Positions 20,657-32,108 of a stretch of 64,000 nt of DNA are shown here, one piece after another. The first letter of the stretch is position 1; every line of letters begins with the position of its first letter. The notes beneath the pieces are model-generated. The model worked only from the letters and a program-made list of their open reading frames with translations. It did no database searches and was not told the origin of the DNA. Made by a program: the position numbers and the translations under genes. This DNA is from Acheta domesticus (Eukaryota > Arthropoda > Insecta > Orthoptera > Gryllidae), in NCBI GenBank assembly GCA_031308135.1, contig JAHLJT010003656.1, forward strand, positions 52,057,665-52,121,664, written 5' to 3'.

Positions 20657-22749
20657 ATGGACCCAGATGTTAGGTAAGTTGAATTTATAGCTTATATTGT
20701 TAGCAATTCAATTTACGTCAATGGTTTATTTATCACAGATAGTATTAAAAGTAATTAAAATGATTTAATTAATTTTATTATTGTTACGGGAAGGTGTGGA
20801 GGCGTGAAAATGTCAGTGTGACGTATACGTCACACTCGTCCTTCCCCGTAGCTTTTCACGCGTCTCCACATTTTCCACATTTTTTTCATTTTGTTCCATT
20901 TCAAAGTCGAAAATTGAAATGTTTATATACATTTTCATTTATCAGGAATAACGACCGTTTTAGAGACGGACTGACTGTCGCAGAGATAATTCAGTTGCTT
21001 GAAGAAGACATTCAAGGCATCGTTGGTAATGATAATGGTGATGATAATATAGAAGTAGAGGATATTTTTATTGCACCACCGCCCGCAAACGAGCTAACTG
21101 ATGAAGACAGTGGTGATGAGGACACAGGAGGTCTACTGGACAATCTGTGTGGCAATCAATTGGTGAGTGAAGCCGAGGCAGTTTTGTCTAATGGAATTCG
21201 CATTGGAGGCCCGGTACACGATTTATCGGGGTATTCCGCAAAAAGGGAACGTGAGTGGATAGATGGAGATCTAGTTGATTCAATAAAAAAAGATGGGATA
21301 TTTCCAGAAGACTATGCCGACAAATATAAAAATATGACACCCGTTCAAATTTTTGAAATCTTTATAGATGAAGAGGTGATTTCCCTTTTCCTTACGGAGA
21401 CCAAGAAATATGCTTTGTCAAAAAATGAAAGTAATATGAATGTTACGGCAGAAGAGATAAAGGCTTTTCTGGGTGTACTGATCCTTTCTGGTTATAATGT
21501 TTTGCCAGGGAAAAAAAGTTACTGGGATACCAAGCCAGACCTGAAGAATATATTAGTATCTGAATGTATGCGGAGGGACAGATTTTTATTCATAGCCAAA
21601 TACTTTCATGTTGCTGATAATTCTGATATTGACAATAATGACAGATTATTCAAGCTCCGCCCACTCATGAATCTTCTCAAGAAAAGTTTTATTGATAACT
21701 TTCTTGAATGTGAATTTCTTGATTATGACGAATCCATGGTGAAGTACTTTGGCCCACATCCTTGCAAGCAGTTCATTCGTGGTAAACCCATAAGGTTTGG
21801 GTACAAAATATGGTGTCTGAATACATTCTACGGGTATTTGATAAATTTTGAAGTCTATCAAGGGAAAAATACACCAGTGACAAACTCTGAATATGAAAAG
21901 ATTTTTGGTAAAGCCACTGCTCCCTTGATTTCATTCTTAGATGAACTGCCAGATCATAAAAGAAGTTATCCTTATCATATAATTACAGACAACTTATTCA
22001 CCAGCTTCAACCTTCTCAAGCATTTGAAAGAACGCGGATACTCAGGGACTGGAACCATTAGGAAAAACAGGATTCCTAAAGATTGCCTGTTACCATCGCA
22101 TGAACAAATGATGAAGATGGATCGTGGGATATTTCGAAGCACAATAGAGAAAAATGATGGAATTCTTGTTGGGAAATGGATGGACAATAATGTGGTTGCT
22201 GTTGCATCAAATTTGCTCGGAGAATCTCCAATCAAGCATGTTAAGAGATATTCTTCGAAAGAAAAAAAACATATAAATGTCCCTCAACCAGCTATTATTA
22301 CCACATACAACAGAAACATGGGTGGTACAGATCGAATGGATCAAGACATCAATCAGTACCGTATATCAATCAGAGGGAAGAAATGGTACTGGGCAATACT
22401 GACATGGCTTATAGATGCAGCTATAAATAATGCTTGGCTGATTTTCAAGAAGACTGGAAAAAATATCACTAAGCTGGAATTCAGAAGAGAGATTGCTATC
22501 ACATACCTCACGAGATACAAAACACCTGTCAAATCTGTGGGTCCAACAGCTCTGTCGTCGAACAGGTCAACGCGAGTTTTAGACGACATTCGCTATGACA
22601 GAGCTGACCATCTACTTGGGGAAGTTGAAAATAAAAAGAGAAGAAGGTGTGCTAATGATGGATGCAAAAGTGTCGTTGCTTCAATGTGCACAAAATGTGA
22701 CGTAGGTTTATGCTTGAAATGCAATGTACCATTTCATACAAAAAAATGA
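20657..22749 (+). CDS. piggyBac-like transposase, two exons, intact
   Basis: This catalyses cut-and-paste transposition at TTAA in the nucleus. I place the start at ATG 20657. Exon 1 (20657-20673) ends at GTAAGT, and the intron 20674-20945 ends in a T-rich tract plus ATCAG. Exon 2 (20946-22749) continues in frame, giving 606 aa. The alternative, an unspliced start at 20794, would add residues encoded by the intron that look unlike transposase. The catalytic aspartates fit D267 (DESM motif), D354 (ITDN) and D468 (GGTDRMD), matching the DDD triad of the family. An acidic N-terminal part comes first, and the C-terminus is a cysteine-rich zinc-binding tail with several CxxC pairs ending in FHTKK. 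There are no internal stops. Length is typical (about 600 aa). The intron is a prediction. Confidence 0.92.
20817..20834. repeat. 18-bp palindrome, copy 2, within transposase intron
   Basis: Same 18 bases as copy 1. The flanks are inverted relative to copy 1 (followed by CTCGTCCTTCC, the complement of the preceding flank GGACGAG in copies 1 and 3). Its position in the predicted intron could allow a regulatory role. Confidence 0.9.
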
Positions 22750-22836
22750 ACACTATTTTTCTGCTGTGTAAGAAGTGTAATATGTTTACTAATGATATTG
22801 TAGTCATTGACTAGTCATTTAACCGTATGCTTCGAA

Positions 22837-22842
22837 AATAAA
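22837..22842 (+). promoter_or_regulatory. AATAAA polyadenylation signal for the transposase
   Basis: AATAAA lies 88 bp after the transposase stop codon and before the right terminal region, suitably placed to end the transcript inside the element. Confidence 0.7.
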
Positions 22843-22906
22843 TGCTTTCCTCGTTAAATATTTTCTCTCTTTCAACCCAGCACAGTTATCACCCCCAAAG
22901 GACGAG

Positions 22907-22924
22907 TGTGACGTATACGTCACA
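22907..22924. repeat. 18-bp palindrome, copy 3, right subterminal
   Basis: Same palindrome, preceded by CCAAAGGACGAG. It is a direct, subterminal copy of the left-end arrangement, lying about 130 bp inside the right terminus. Confidence 0.9.
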
Positions 22925-23059
22925 CCCTCCCACGCCTCGCTGAATCATAGAATATTTTTTTCAATATTTTGTGGAGATTAAACTAAAGTAGTTAAATTAA
23001 AAAATGTAACGAAGTTTAATTTTTTTGATAAAAAATAATTTTCGTCCTTGGAGGGTTAA

Positions 23060-23655
23060 GCGATTACAGAAGGGATGATAGTGTCTAAATTTCCGCGGTC
23101 TGATAATGCCTTATAAATTAAAAATCATTTTAAGAGTAATAAGTGTGTGCTAACTTTATTAACTCTTCAAAACATTAATTCTTCTTTATTAATTGTTAAA
23201 AAAAGTTTGAAAATTAATGTTTTTCAGAAAACAGTGAAACAGTTTCTTTTCAATTTTTTTTCTCAGAACATCGTGACTTCGAGGATGAAACCAACTATAA
23301 ACGTACGCAGTTGGCCAAATTACGTAGACGTAAGGAATAAATTTACAAATGATCCCCCCGGATAAGATAGTAAAAAGTTCCCTTCACCCAAATTAAAAAT
23401 GAGTGATTACACTATAATTCTAACATAAAAATAATATTTTTGAAAGGTTTCTTAGCCCCCGTCACACCACCCACACCCATATACAGCCAAAAACTTTTTT
23501 TTTTAATTTCAATTTTTTTCGACAACTTTTGATCGAAGGAAGCGCTGGCACTTACATGTTAGGCGATTTCGATCGAAACTTCAGGTAAAAGATCGTCTTT
23601 TGCAGCCTCATTTGAGGGAAACTCACTTTTGTTGGACTTTCAACTGATGTCTATA
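23060..23655. other. AT-rich spacer, nothing recognised
   Basis: Sequence following the right TTAA of the piggyBac element, with no repeat or frame of note. Confidence 0.4.
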
Positions 23656-23659
23656 AAAA

Positions 23660-23850
23660 GTGTTGCCGGCTTGTAGCCACTTACCCTGCGGTGATGTGGT
23701 GGACTACAGGAAAGAAGTACAAGGATATACTTGAGGTAGTTCAGAAAACGGTTCTGTGGCTCATAGCGAGTCCTCCTTCGGAAACGGATGGAAGTATTGA
23801 GGAAGGAACTCCATATCGAGTCCTTCACTCAACGCTTTAGGTGGCTATCT
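23660..23850 (+). pseudogene. Possible relic of a jockey-type RT C-terminal region
   Basis: In one plus frame the order YPAVMWW, KKYKDILEVVQKTVLWLIAS and a Pro pair resembles the post-RT segment of jockey-like elements (compare the Leu-Gln-Ile-Ile-Gln-Asn-Lys segment of the element at 27.7-28.2 kb). Later residues are interrupted by stops. The similarity is short, so this is tentative. Confidence 0.35.
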
Positions 23851-24160
23851 TTCAATGAAGCCCATCAACACTTTCAAACCGACGAAGCGCCGGCGTAAAC
23901 AGTTAATTCAACATGTCCTTACTATAGGACAAAGAAGACAAGCTCTCTCTACGAATGTATTGAGGGCGCAGTGCAAATTCCGTTGAAAAGGACAAAGCCA
24001 GAAATGTGACTAAACACGAACGCCAAATTCGCAATGCCTAAGGGCCGTCGCGCACCTGCACCTTCCACCTACAAAAAGCAGCAAAACGTTAATTCATGAA
24101 CTGCAAACACACAAAACACAACCACCCATCGGCTACGCCGAAACCGAAAAAAAAGGAAGG
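23851..24160. other. Spacer, nothing recognised
   Basis: Mixed composition without motifs I can place. Confidence 0.4.
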
Positions 24161-24164
24161 CGAA

Positions 24165-24545
24165 AAAAGGCCTCCCTGCGGGACGCGCTCTCCGGAGAGG
24201 AGATCCCTGGCGCCGCCGCCAGGGGCGCTCGTAGTCGGTCCGGGTCGCGGAGCTTGGGAGAGCGAGAATTTGGGCGTCCTTCGCGGCAGACTTTATCTTG
24301 AGGCAGTTGGCGAACGCTGGTATCAGCGCCTCGCCCTCCCCGCCCACCGCGTCCAGACGGCGCCGGACACGCTCGGAAACTTTCGCGACCGAGCGCCTCC
24401 TCGGCGGCGGGGCGGGGCGGGGAGGGGCGGGCGGGCGGGGCGGGGCGGGGCGGGGCGGGGCGGAGGCGCTGCAAGAACAAGGGACGGCGATGCTCCTGCG
24501 ACGGAGGAAGAGGGGTTTCGCGATTCGCTGAGTAGTGACGGCAGT
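24165..24545. other. GC-rich islet with GGGGCG array
   Basis: CpG-rich, with a pentamer array of GGGGC at about 24405-24465 (GC-box-like and G-quadruplex-prone), similar in kind to 2940-3175. The frames are compositional artefacts. Confidence 0.55.
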
Positions 24546-24905
24546 TCGTGAACGAATGGGGGAGAAAATGGCTGAAACACTCAGAAGTCAGTCAGAGATT
24601 GGGAACATAAGTGGAAAGCCGGAACAATTTAAGAACGAAAACTGAAAGCTGAACACACGAGAAAAAATCGAAATAGTATGAAAGTGATGATGTACAGTGC
24701 ATAATGTCTCAATGCAGAGGGAGCTAATAACAGAATTTTGGTTCTAAAAAAACAACAGTTTTTGAAAATACGCGAATGAGCATCAGAATAAGAGTCGTTG
24801 ACAAAATTGGGATCAAGATTGAAAGAAAATAGCTACATAATAAAAATTTGATGATATATTCTAAATGAAATTCAAGCCATTCACCATATATTCTCAATAA
24901 GTTCT
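24546..24905. other. AT-rich spacer, nothing recognised
   Basis: A-rich, with no repeat or gene recognised. Confidence 0.4.
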
Positions 24906-24909
24906 GGCG

Positions 24910-25985
24910 CCGTGACTCAGCCGCCCTCGCTGCCATCGCCCAGCCACCGTCGCCACCTCTCAACACCTCGCTCAGCCGCCCTACCGCCCTGCCCCCACAC
25001 CACCACGCCACCCTCCTGCCCAGCCACCGCTTCACCCATCTACACCTCTGCCCACCTACCCCTCGGCCCATCCACCCCTCGGCCCATCCACCCCTCCGCC
25101 CATCCACTCCTCCGCCCATCCACCTCTCTGCCCATCCAACTCTGCCCACCCACCACTCCGCCCATCCACCTCTCTGCCCGTCCACCTCTGCCCACCCACC
25201 TCTCTGCCCATCCGCCCCTCTGCCCATCCACCCCTCTGCCCATCCACCTCTCTGCCCATCCACCTCTCTGCCCATCCGCCCCTCTGCCCATCCACCACTC
25301 CGCCCATCCACCATTCCGCCCATCCACCCCTCCACCCAACCACCACTCCGCCCATCCATCTTTCTGCCCATCCACCACTCCGCCCATCCACCCCTCTGCC
25401 CATCCACCTCTCTGCCCATCCATTCCCTCTGCCCATCCACCTCTCTGCCCATCCGCCCCTCTGCCCATCCACCACTCCGCCCACCCACCACTCCGCCCAT
25501 CCACCATTCCGCCCACCCACCTCTCTGCCCATCCACCCCTCCGCCCATCCACCCCTCCGCCCATCCACCCCTCCGCCCATCCACCTCTCTGCCCATCCAA
25601 CTCTGCCCACCCACCACTCCGCCCATCCACCTCTCTGCCCATCCACCTCTGCCCACCCACCGCTCTGCTCATCCGCCCCTCTGCCCATTCACCACTCCAC
25701 CCATCCACCCTCCGCCCATCCACCCTTCCGCCCATCCACCCCTCCGCCCAACTACCACTCCGCCCATCTACCCCTCTGCCCATCCACCACTCCGCCCATC
25801 CACCCCTCTGCCCATCCACCTCTCTGCCCATCCACCCCTCTGCCCATCCATCTCTCTGCCCATCCGCCCCTCTGCCCATCCACCACTTCGCCCATCCCCC
25901 ATTCCGCCCACCCACCTCTCTGCCCATCCACGCTTCTGCCCACAAAACTCTTCCGCCCATCCATGCCTGCCCATCCACCCTGCCG
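24910..25985. repeat. Minisatellite of about 15-bp units
   Basis: From about 25050 to 25980, units of the type CCTCTGCCCATCCAC repeat around 60 times with substitutions and occasional short insertions; 24910-25050 is a degenerate lead-in. The period is a multiple of three and the motif lacks stops, so long repetitive frames open on both strands in several registers (Pro/His/Ser-rich on plus; Gly/Trp/Met-rich on minus, up to 434 codons). I see no start context, conservation or domain supporting translation, so I annotate it as a minisatellite. Confidence 0.9.
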
Positions 25986-26330
25986 ACCAGCCGTCCCACC
26001 GCCCTGCCGCCCCGCCGCGATGCCAGCTCTGCTATTTGTTTTGCACAGTCACTGGACGCGCTTCGCCTCGTCCTCTGCGGCGGAATCGCTGGCCTGGCAG
26101 CCGCTCGCGAGCCCCCGAGACCAAGTTGCGGGGCGAAGTTGCCGCCAGCAGAGGGCTGCGGCGGCGTGGGCGGCGCTGAGGTTTCCTGCAAAAATGCGAT
26201 AGCGGCGCACAGATAAACGGCGAGCGGCTAGCCGGCGGAAATGGAGAACAAATCGGGCTTCAAGATAGTGCAACTCGCGGTGGTTTGGGAGAGGTCGCGG
26301 AATTGAGGCCGAAAGTTTCGAAAAACGCGA
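25986..26330. other. GC-rich islet next to the minisatellite
   Basis: CpG-rich with frames continuing from the minisatellite. No gene signal was recognised. Confidence 0.4.
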
Positions 26331-27461
26331 GGGTTGGGTGGAGTTAAAAATGTTCTTCTATTCAGAATAGAATCCTCAAGGATTATCATATCCAAATATT
26401 TAATATTTTTTTGTCTTAATAGTGAATTTGGTTTGGGGAAACATCTCAGTAAGATAATCTAGAGATCTAGAAAACTTGGTGCTGGTAATATTCAAGTCCG
26501 GCTATTGCTTTGCATGTCACATTAGGAAAGGATCCCGAAATATGCGGGTCGAAAATACCCTCGAGTCTTGCCTGCAAGCCCATGAACGACTTGAAAATTT
26601 AAATAGATATAACGAAATGTTATCTCTGAGGCAAGCTTTGAGATGTTCATGCTGTATCCCAGTACAATGGGCGCGATACGAATATCAAGACCGGTTTTTT
26701 TCATTTTCCTTTTTTTTGTCCTTTCCCAAATTACTGATCCATCTAACTTCCGGCATCTCTGTTAAAAATATTTACATACCACTAACACTTAATTTAACAA
26801 TTATTATCTAACTTGAGGAGTAGATCAGGGTGGATCTTTCAAGCAGCGTTTGACTACAAAATTTAACTATAAAATAAATATTAATATTTATTAAAATTAA
26901 TTTATATAATTATATAATACATTAAATAATTATGAAATAGTATACGTCTTAATGTTAAGCTCTATTTCATCAGTACTTTTTTAAATGAAGGCGAGTTTTC
27001 ATATTTGAATGAATGGAATTATGGAGCATTATAAGAGTCGCAAACGGTAGTTTTATGTAATAGCAATACATTTATAAGAAAACCAAAATTAATTTTGGAA
27101 ACAAGTTTCAAAACTAGTTTTGCTGTTTGGCAACATGGATGTTGGTATTATGACGTCACACAGGGAGTTCGGCCAGGGAGGACAAGCAGTGAGGTCTGCC
27201 ACAGAGGGCGGGCGGAGCGGGGGGGACGCATTATTGCCTCAGATTTAACCTAGGAACAAGCTATTGCTCTTTTTTTAATTAGAATTTAAAAGTTCCTAAG
27301 CAACTTTTTGTAAACGTTTGAATTGACCTCGCCCTATGTAGTCTTGGAGCACGTTCATAAATCGTCCTCGAACCATCAAATAACATTCTTATGTAATACG
27401 TTTATTTCGTCACTGTTTATTATGACGTCTTTCAGACTTTGAAATGTTACAATACTCAATT
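26331..27461. other. AT-rich stretch with small GC patch
   Basis: The plus frame 26476-26811 (111 codons, several Cys) has no recognisable domain. The small GC-rich patch at 27150-27230 follows a TGACGTCA palindrome (CRE-type site, about 27151). Nothing else was seen. Confidence 0.4.
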
Positions 27462-27736
27462 CACTACTACTCTTTTTTTTTTTTAATTTATTTTCTTCCT
27501 GTTCGGCATAATATGCCTTTCAGGGGTTTTAATGTACAATCTTATAATACAACATAATTTTTGGCCCTTTGGCTAACAGTATTTGAGGAAGGCCACACGG
27601 CTACCTCGAAAAACAAAGTCTGCAGAGCAGTAATTCACATGAGATTGTTTTACGTTTTATTAGCTTTTAAGTTAACATCTTAAGTTGTTTAACATTTTGG
27701 CAGCAGGGGTGGTTAAGGGGGAGGATTCATTCTAAT

Positions 27737-30431
27737 TTACGGTGGTTTAAGAGAATCTTTGGTGTATCGGGAGATAATGCGGTTTGGAATAGAAGCATTT
27801 TTGCCTAGATTAAATATTTGTGCACTTGTACAAGACGGAAGAAGGGTAAAAAATCTGTTGCTCACCTGTTGAATGTACTCATTGATAGGAGGAATATTTA
27901 GCTCTCTGTGTATTTGCTTATTTGGAATAAACCATGGGGCTTGTACGGCTTTTCGTAAGTACTTGTTTTGGATAATTTGAAGTTTCTTTAGATGTGTGTT
28001 TGCTAAATTGTTCCAAATTTGGCAGGCATAAGTTAATGAAGGACGTATTACACTTTTAAATACGGATAATGCGCATTCCAGACTAAGTGAAGACTTGTTA
28101 TTTATTACGGGATAAAGTTTGGTAATTTTTGCATATGTTTTGTTTGAGATCTCTTGAATGTGGTTTTTCCATGTTAATTTTTGATCTAGTAATTCACCTA
28201 GATACTTCACAGGTGTTTCATTACGCAGCCATGGAATTACAGTATTATTAATTTAATTTGTCGTGGTTGGTTAAGTTTTCTTAATGTGAATATTTTAGGC
28301 TGTGATTTGGTAGGATTTATGGCAATTCTCCATTTCATTGTCCATTTGACAAATTCGTTTAAATCCGACTGGAGATCTTTGCAAGCGTTGGTAATATCAG
28401 AATTTGCATTAAATAATACTGTGTCATCCGCGTAAAGTGCTATTTCTGAGTAGGTCATTTCTGGGTAGTCTGCAATATATACATTAAACAATAAGGGAGA
28501 TAGTGGAGAGCCTTGAGGCACGCCGGCTTTAATGATGTGTGCTCTTGATTTATTATTGTTTATATTAACTTTGAAATCTCTCTCTGCTAAGAAACTTTTA
28601 ATGATATTTTGGAGATAATCTGGAGTTCCCAATGTTTGTAGTTTGTAAAGTAGTCCCAGATGCCATACTTTATCAAAGGCATGTGCAATGTCGAGAAAAA
28701 TTGCAGCTGTGTACATGCGGTTGTGAAATCCTTCCGCGATGTATTCTGTTCCTCTTAACAACTGATGGCTTGTGGAATGGTTTGGACGAAATCCGAACTG
28801 CGTATTGGGTAAGGCCTTGGTTTCGGTGAAAAATTTGAATAGACGAGATTTTATAAGTTTCTCAAATATTTTGGCGAAGGTCGGTAACAAGCTTATTGGT
28901 CTATAGCTACACGGATCTTGTGGATTTTTGTTCGGCTTACGTATTGGAGTTATAATAGCTGTTTTCCAAGTCTTTGGATAATATCCTAATCTTAAACATG
29001 CATTGAAGAGTGCTGTTAATGCTGCAACCGCATTGCGAGGTAATTCTTTCATCATTTTATTATTGATTAAGTCATGACCTGCTGATTTTCTCGGTTTTAA
29101 TGTCTTAATGATTTGCTGCGTCTCGGACGGGGCTATAAATTTAGTTTTTGTCGGAACGGAATATCGCGGGGCTGATAAGTTTTCTTCCACCTCTCGTTGG
29201 AAATCAAAGTCGGTTACAGGGTTGGTTACAAATATTTTTTCAAAATTTTCCGCTAGAGTTTCTGCTTTTTCGAGATCCGTCGTTGCTAGTCCTGCGTTAG
29301 TTGATAACTGGGGGATAAAAGATTTTTCCTTTGTTATCATTTTAACTGTATTCCACATTGCCCTAGAGTTTGGAGGGATGCTGGCTAAATAGTTTTGAAA
29401 ATGTGTACATCTAACTTTATGAAGCTCTTGTTTAATTTTACAGTGATACTATTTAATTTTTGTTTCAAAGTTTTGTTACGTGAATATTGCCACATTCTGC
29501 GAAGGTTATGTTTTTCTTTGATTAAATTTAGTAGTGGTTTTGGAAGAGGAGTATAATTTTTTGTGAAATTTCTGATTTTAATAGAAGATCTTTTAATAGC
29601 ATTTTTAATTACATTTTCGAGGGAGCTAATACAATTGTCTATTTCTGATAATGTTTTAAGATTTTTCGGATACTGACATTCATTAGTTAGAAAGTGTCTA
29701 TACATGCCCCGATTTACTTTTCCATCAATTATTTTTTCGTTTTGATATGGCTGAGGTTCAGCTTTGAATGAAATTATTACTGGGTTGTGGTCCGAATCTA
29801 ATTCTGGTTTCACATTTTGATAAATTGGTAGATTTAGATTTTGTGTAATCACTATATCCAGAATGTCAGGAACAACATTTGGGTTATAGGGGTAGTATGT
29901 TGGCTCTGAAGGAGCTAATATATTAAGATTTCTTTGCAGTGCAAATTTCTGAAGGAGTTTGCCATTATATGAAGTAGTATTACAGTTCCAAATTTGGTTT
30001 TTAGAGTTTAGATCTCCAGCTAGTAATATTTGCGATCTACCATCAAATACTGCTTTCATGAAACTCGACGGAAACTTTTTGTTTGGAGGTTTATACGCTG
30101 CAATTACAATTATGTTAGAAGATACCAATTCGATCTTGATGATAATTGATTCTATTTCGTTTGAGGACGGGGATTGTATCAGCGTATGTTTAATTTTCCT
30201 GTTGATGAGAATTGCTACCCCACCTGATGCAATTAGCGAAATTCTGTCACTGCGGTAGGATAAATAGTTGGGGATCGAAAATCTTTCTCCCTGCTTTAAA
30301 TGTGTTTCTGAAATACACGCTACATCTATGTCATGGACTTTTAGAAAGTATCTTAATTCGTTCTCCTGGCGCTTTACACCATTGGCATTCCAGTTGAGAA
30401 GTTTAAAGTTTTCGATTTTATTTTGTGCCAT
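27737..30431 (-). pseudogene. Jockey-like ORF2 (endonuclease-reverse transcriptase), two frameshifts
   Basis: ORF2 would nick target DNA and reverse-transcribe element RNA at the nick. I start it at ATG 30431 (MAQNK), inside the end of ORF1. The apurinic-type endonuclease is recognisable by NWNANGV, CISETHL, AGDLNSK and SDHNP. A frameshift near 29430 leads to the RT domain, with FGFRPNHST, FLDIAHAFDKVWH, GVPQGSPLSPLLF and the catalytic YADD. A second frameshift near 28240 is followed by the post-RT domain (KYLGELLDQKLTW, QIIQNKYLR) to 27737. The total span of about 900 codons is normal for jockey. Apart from the two shifts I saw no stops in the main domains, so inactivation looks recent. Confidence 0.92.
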
Positions 30432-31911
30432 TAATATGCATGGAAATAAGTCTTTCAACCATTTGATGTAACTGAGGTATGATTGCAGAAAGAATATTGT
30501 TTATAATTGTTTGAATTAGGTTTTCGTTTATTACATTCATATTTTGGAGAACTGGCGGCGGGTTCCTGTTATCTTGCCTACGCGGTTGACTAGCGCGATA
30601 AGCGAAAGAATGCAAGGGCGTTGGGTTTGACTGCAGAGGAGGAAACTCTTGAGGGACATAGTGATAAGGTTGAGCGTTCTGATTCGGAAGGTGATTTATG
30701 TGCTGCCTATTTTGGTGATTTGAAAATTTAAGATTAGCCCGATTCCAGTTATATTTTTTAACTGCTTCTTTATAAGCTTTGCAGCCTTTGTAATTAGCCG
30801 TGTGCGCCTCACTGCAGTTTACACATTTCGGTACATTATTATATTTAGGTTTATCACATTGAGAGTAATGATGATTGTCTGAACATCTCACACATCTAGG
30901 TCGCCTTCCGCAATTTGCCTGTGAATGGCCGAAAGTCTGACAATTTTTGCACATGATTGGGGCTTTAGGCTTGTTGCGAATTTGCACTTTAATAATGTTA
31001 TATATAAATTTTGTAAGTCTTAAAATTGCTTTGTTATTTTCATTATAAGTTAAATCTACAGCAACGGTAGTTAACGGTTTACGTTCTCTTCCGAACAGCC
31101 GAACAACTTTTAGAACTTGAAAGTTTTTCGAAAGTTCGTTAAATATTTCCGATTCTGAATAGGTAATTGGAAGATCTTTTATAACAACTGAAAAACATTT
31201 TTGAGTAGGGTCCCTGTATGTGTGGTGTTCAATTTTCTCTTTTTCACAAAATTTCCGGTATTCTCGATAGTCCTCTATTGAGCTAAATAGAATTTTTACA
31301 GTATCTTTTTCTAATTTAGTTGAAAATGTGTCTTTTGCAATAGATTCCAGTTCACTGATAAATAAGGTATAGTTGATAACTTTATGAACGTAAAAGGGTG
31401 GTATTTTAATGAATGTTTCGTCACTTTCTTCCCTTTCGTTTTGTGAATTTTCTTCGGTCATATTTTCTAAACCATCGTACCTATTCTGAATTGGCACATT
31501 GTACAATAATCTTTTAGAACCACAGTTTTCCTCTGGGAGATCTACATGCAAACGTTTTAGACCTTTATTTTGTTCATTACCATCACTAGTAAACTGTTGA
31601 GAAACTGAATGTTGCGGGGCAACTCCATACCTGTTAACATCAGCATCGCTAGTGCTTACTGACTGAAGGTTGGTCAATGTTCTGTCTGTTTCTCCATCCA
31701 GCTGCTGGGCGGGCGGTTGAGATGTGTTAAATTGCCCCTGAGGTTGAATGTCTGCCATCTGAATTGGGAATGGGAGGACACCTCCATTCATTGTTGCGAA
31801 CTGATCTGGCGTGTCACCATTGAGAACTTGTGCTGCTGACACCAGTTGACCCCCAAAACCGGGGGGATTTGATGAGAACATACAGCTTTCGCTGCACCAC
31901 TTAACTTTCAC
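30418..31911 (-). CDS. Jockey-like ORF1, gag-like nucleic-acid-binding protein
   Basis: ORF1 proteins of this clade bind element RNA and help form the ribonucleoprotein. The 497-codon frame is intact from ATG 31911; an internal Met at residue 11 is an alternative start. A Gln/Ser-rich N-terminal third (about 1-165) precedes a segment fitting the PRE_C2HC domain (about 170-318). Three CCHC zinc knuckles follow at about 321-377: CKNCQTFGHSQANC, CVRCSDNHHYSQC and CVNCSEAHTANYKGC. The tail is Asn/Gln/Pro-rich. The frame overlaps the ORF2 start by 14 nt, which suggests coupled or reinitiated translation. Confidence 0.9.
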   Translation of the reverse strand: MKVKWCSESCMFSSNPPGFGGQLVSAAQVLNGDTPDQFATMNGGVLPFPIQMADIQPQGQFNTSQPPAQQLDGETDRTLTNLQSVSTSDADVNRYGVAPQHSVSQQFTSDGNEQNKGLKRLHVDLPEENCGSKRLLYNVPIQNRYDGLENMTEENSQNEREESDETFIKIPPFYVHKVINYTLFISELESIAKDTFSTKLEKDTVKILFSSIEDYREYRKFCEKEKIEHHTYRDPTQKCFSVVIKDLPITYSESEIFNELSKNFQVLKVVRLFGRERKPLTTVAVDLTYNENNKAILRLTKFIYNIIKVQIRNKPKAPIMCKNCQTFGHSQANCGRRPRCVRCSDNHHYSQCDKPKYNNVPKCVNCSEAHTANYKGCKAYKEAVKKYNWNRANLKFSNHQNRQHINHLPNQNAQPYHYVPQEFPPLQSNPTPLHSFAYRASQPRRQDNRNPPPVLQNMNVINENLIQTIINNILSAIIPQLHQMVERLISMHINGTK

Positions 31912-32108
31912 TTAGCAGAAAAAAAAATTTCGTTGTGCACAATAAACAATACTGATACTCAATAAACAACACTGTTAGAAATAATAGGGGGCCGCTGGTA
32001 GCGGCACCCGTTTGAACGCGCAACTAAACACTAGTTGAGTGGAGCACCGAAGCACAGCGATAAGCGGAGCGATACGATGCTTACTCGACGCTGTCTAGAG
32101 CCAGACTG

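Larger units (their letters stand above)
20452..23055 (+). mobile_element. Complete piggyBac-like DNA transposon
   Basis: The 2604-bp element is flanked by TTAA on both sides (20448-20451 and 23056-23059), the piggyBac target. The ends are perfect 14-bp inverted repeats, CCCTCCAAGGACGA at 20452-20465 and its complement at 23042-23055. An 18-bp palindrome lies next to the left end, inside the first intron and about 130 bp inside the right end. It encodes one intact transposase (20657-22749, one intron) with a poly(A) signal at 22837-22842. All parts expected of an autonomous element are visible, so it may be recently active; expression cannot be judged. Confidence 0.95.
27474..32108 (-). mobile_element. 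Full-length jockey-like non-LTR retrotransposon
   Basis: A 4635-bp element on the minus strand. The 11-mer ACTACTACTCT lies at 27463-27473 and 32109-32119, an exact target duplication that fixes both ends. The 5' end (32108) starts CAGTCTGGCTC, followed by about 197 bp of 5' UTR, ORF1 (gag-like), overlapping ORF2 (endonuclease plus RT), about 250 bp of 3' UTR with AATAAA, and an A tail (T run 27474-27484 on plus). Two frameshifts in ORF2 make this copy non-autonomous. It sits within the left end of a Tc1-like element. Confidence 0.93.

Noticed and set aside
20794..20945. Unspliced N-terminal extension of the piggyBac transposase from ATG 20794
   Set aside because: The extension overlaps a predicted intron and the palindrome, and its composition is unlike transposase; the spliced start at 20657 fits better.
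24912..26216. 434-codon plus frame and 310-383-codon minus frames
   Set aside because: They are read-through of a 15-bp minisatellite and the neighbouring GC-rich DNA; no domain, start context or splice structure.
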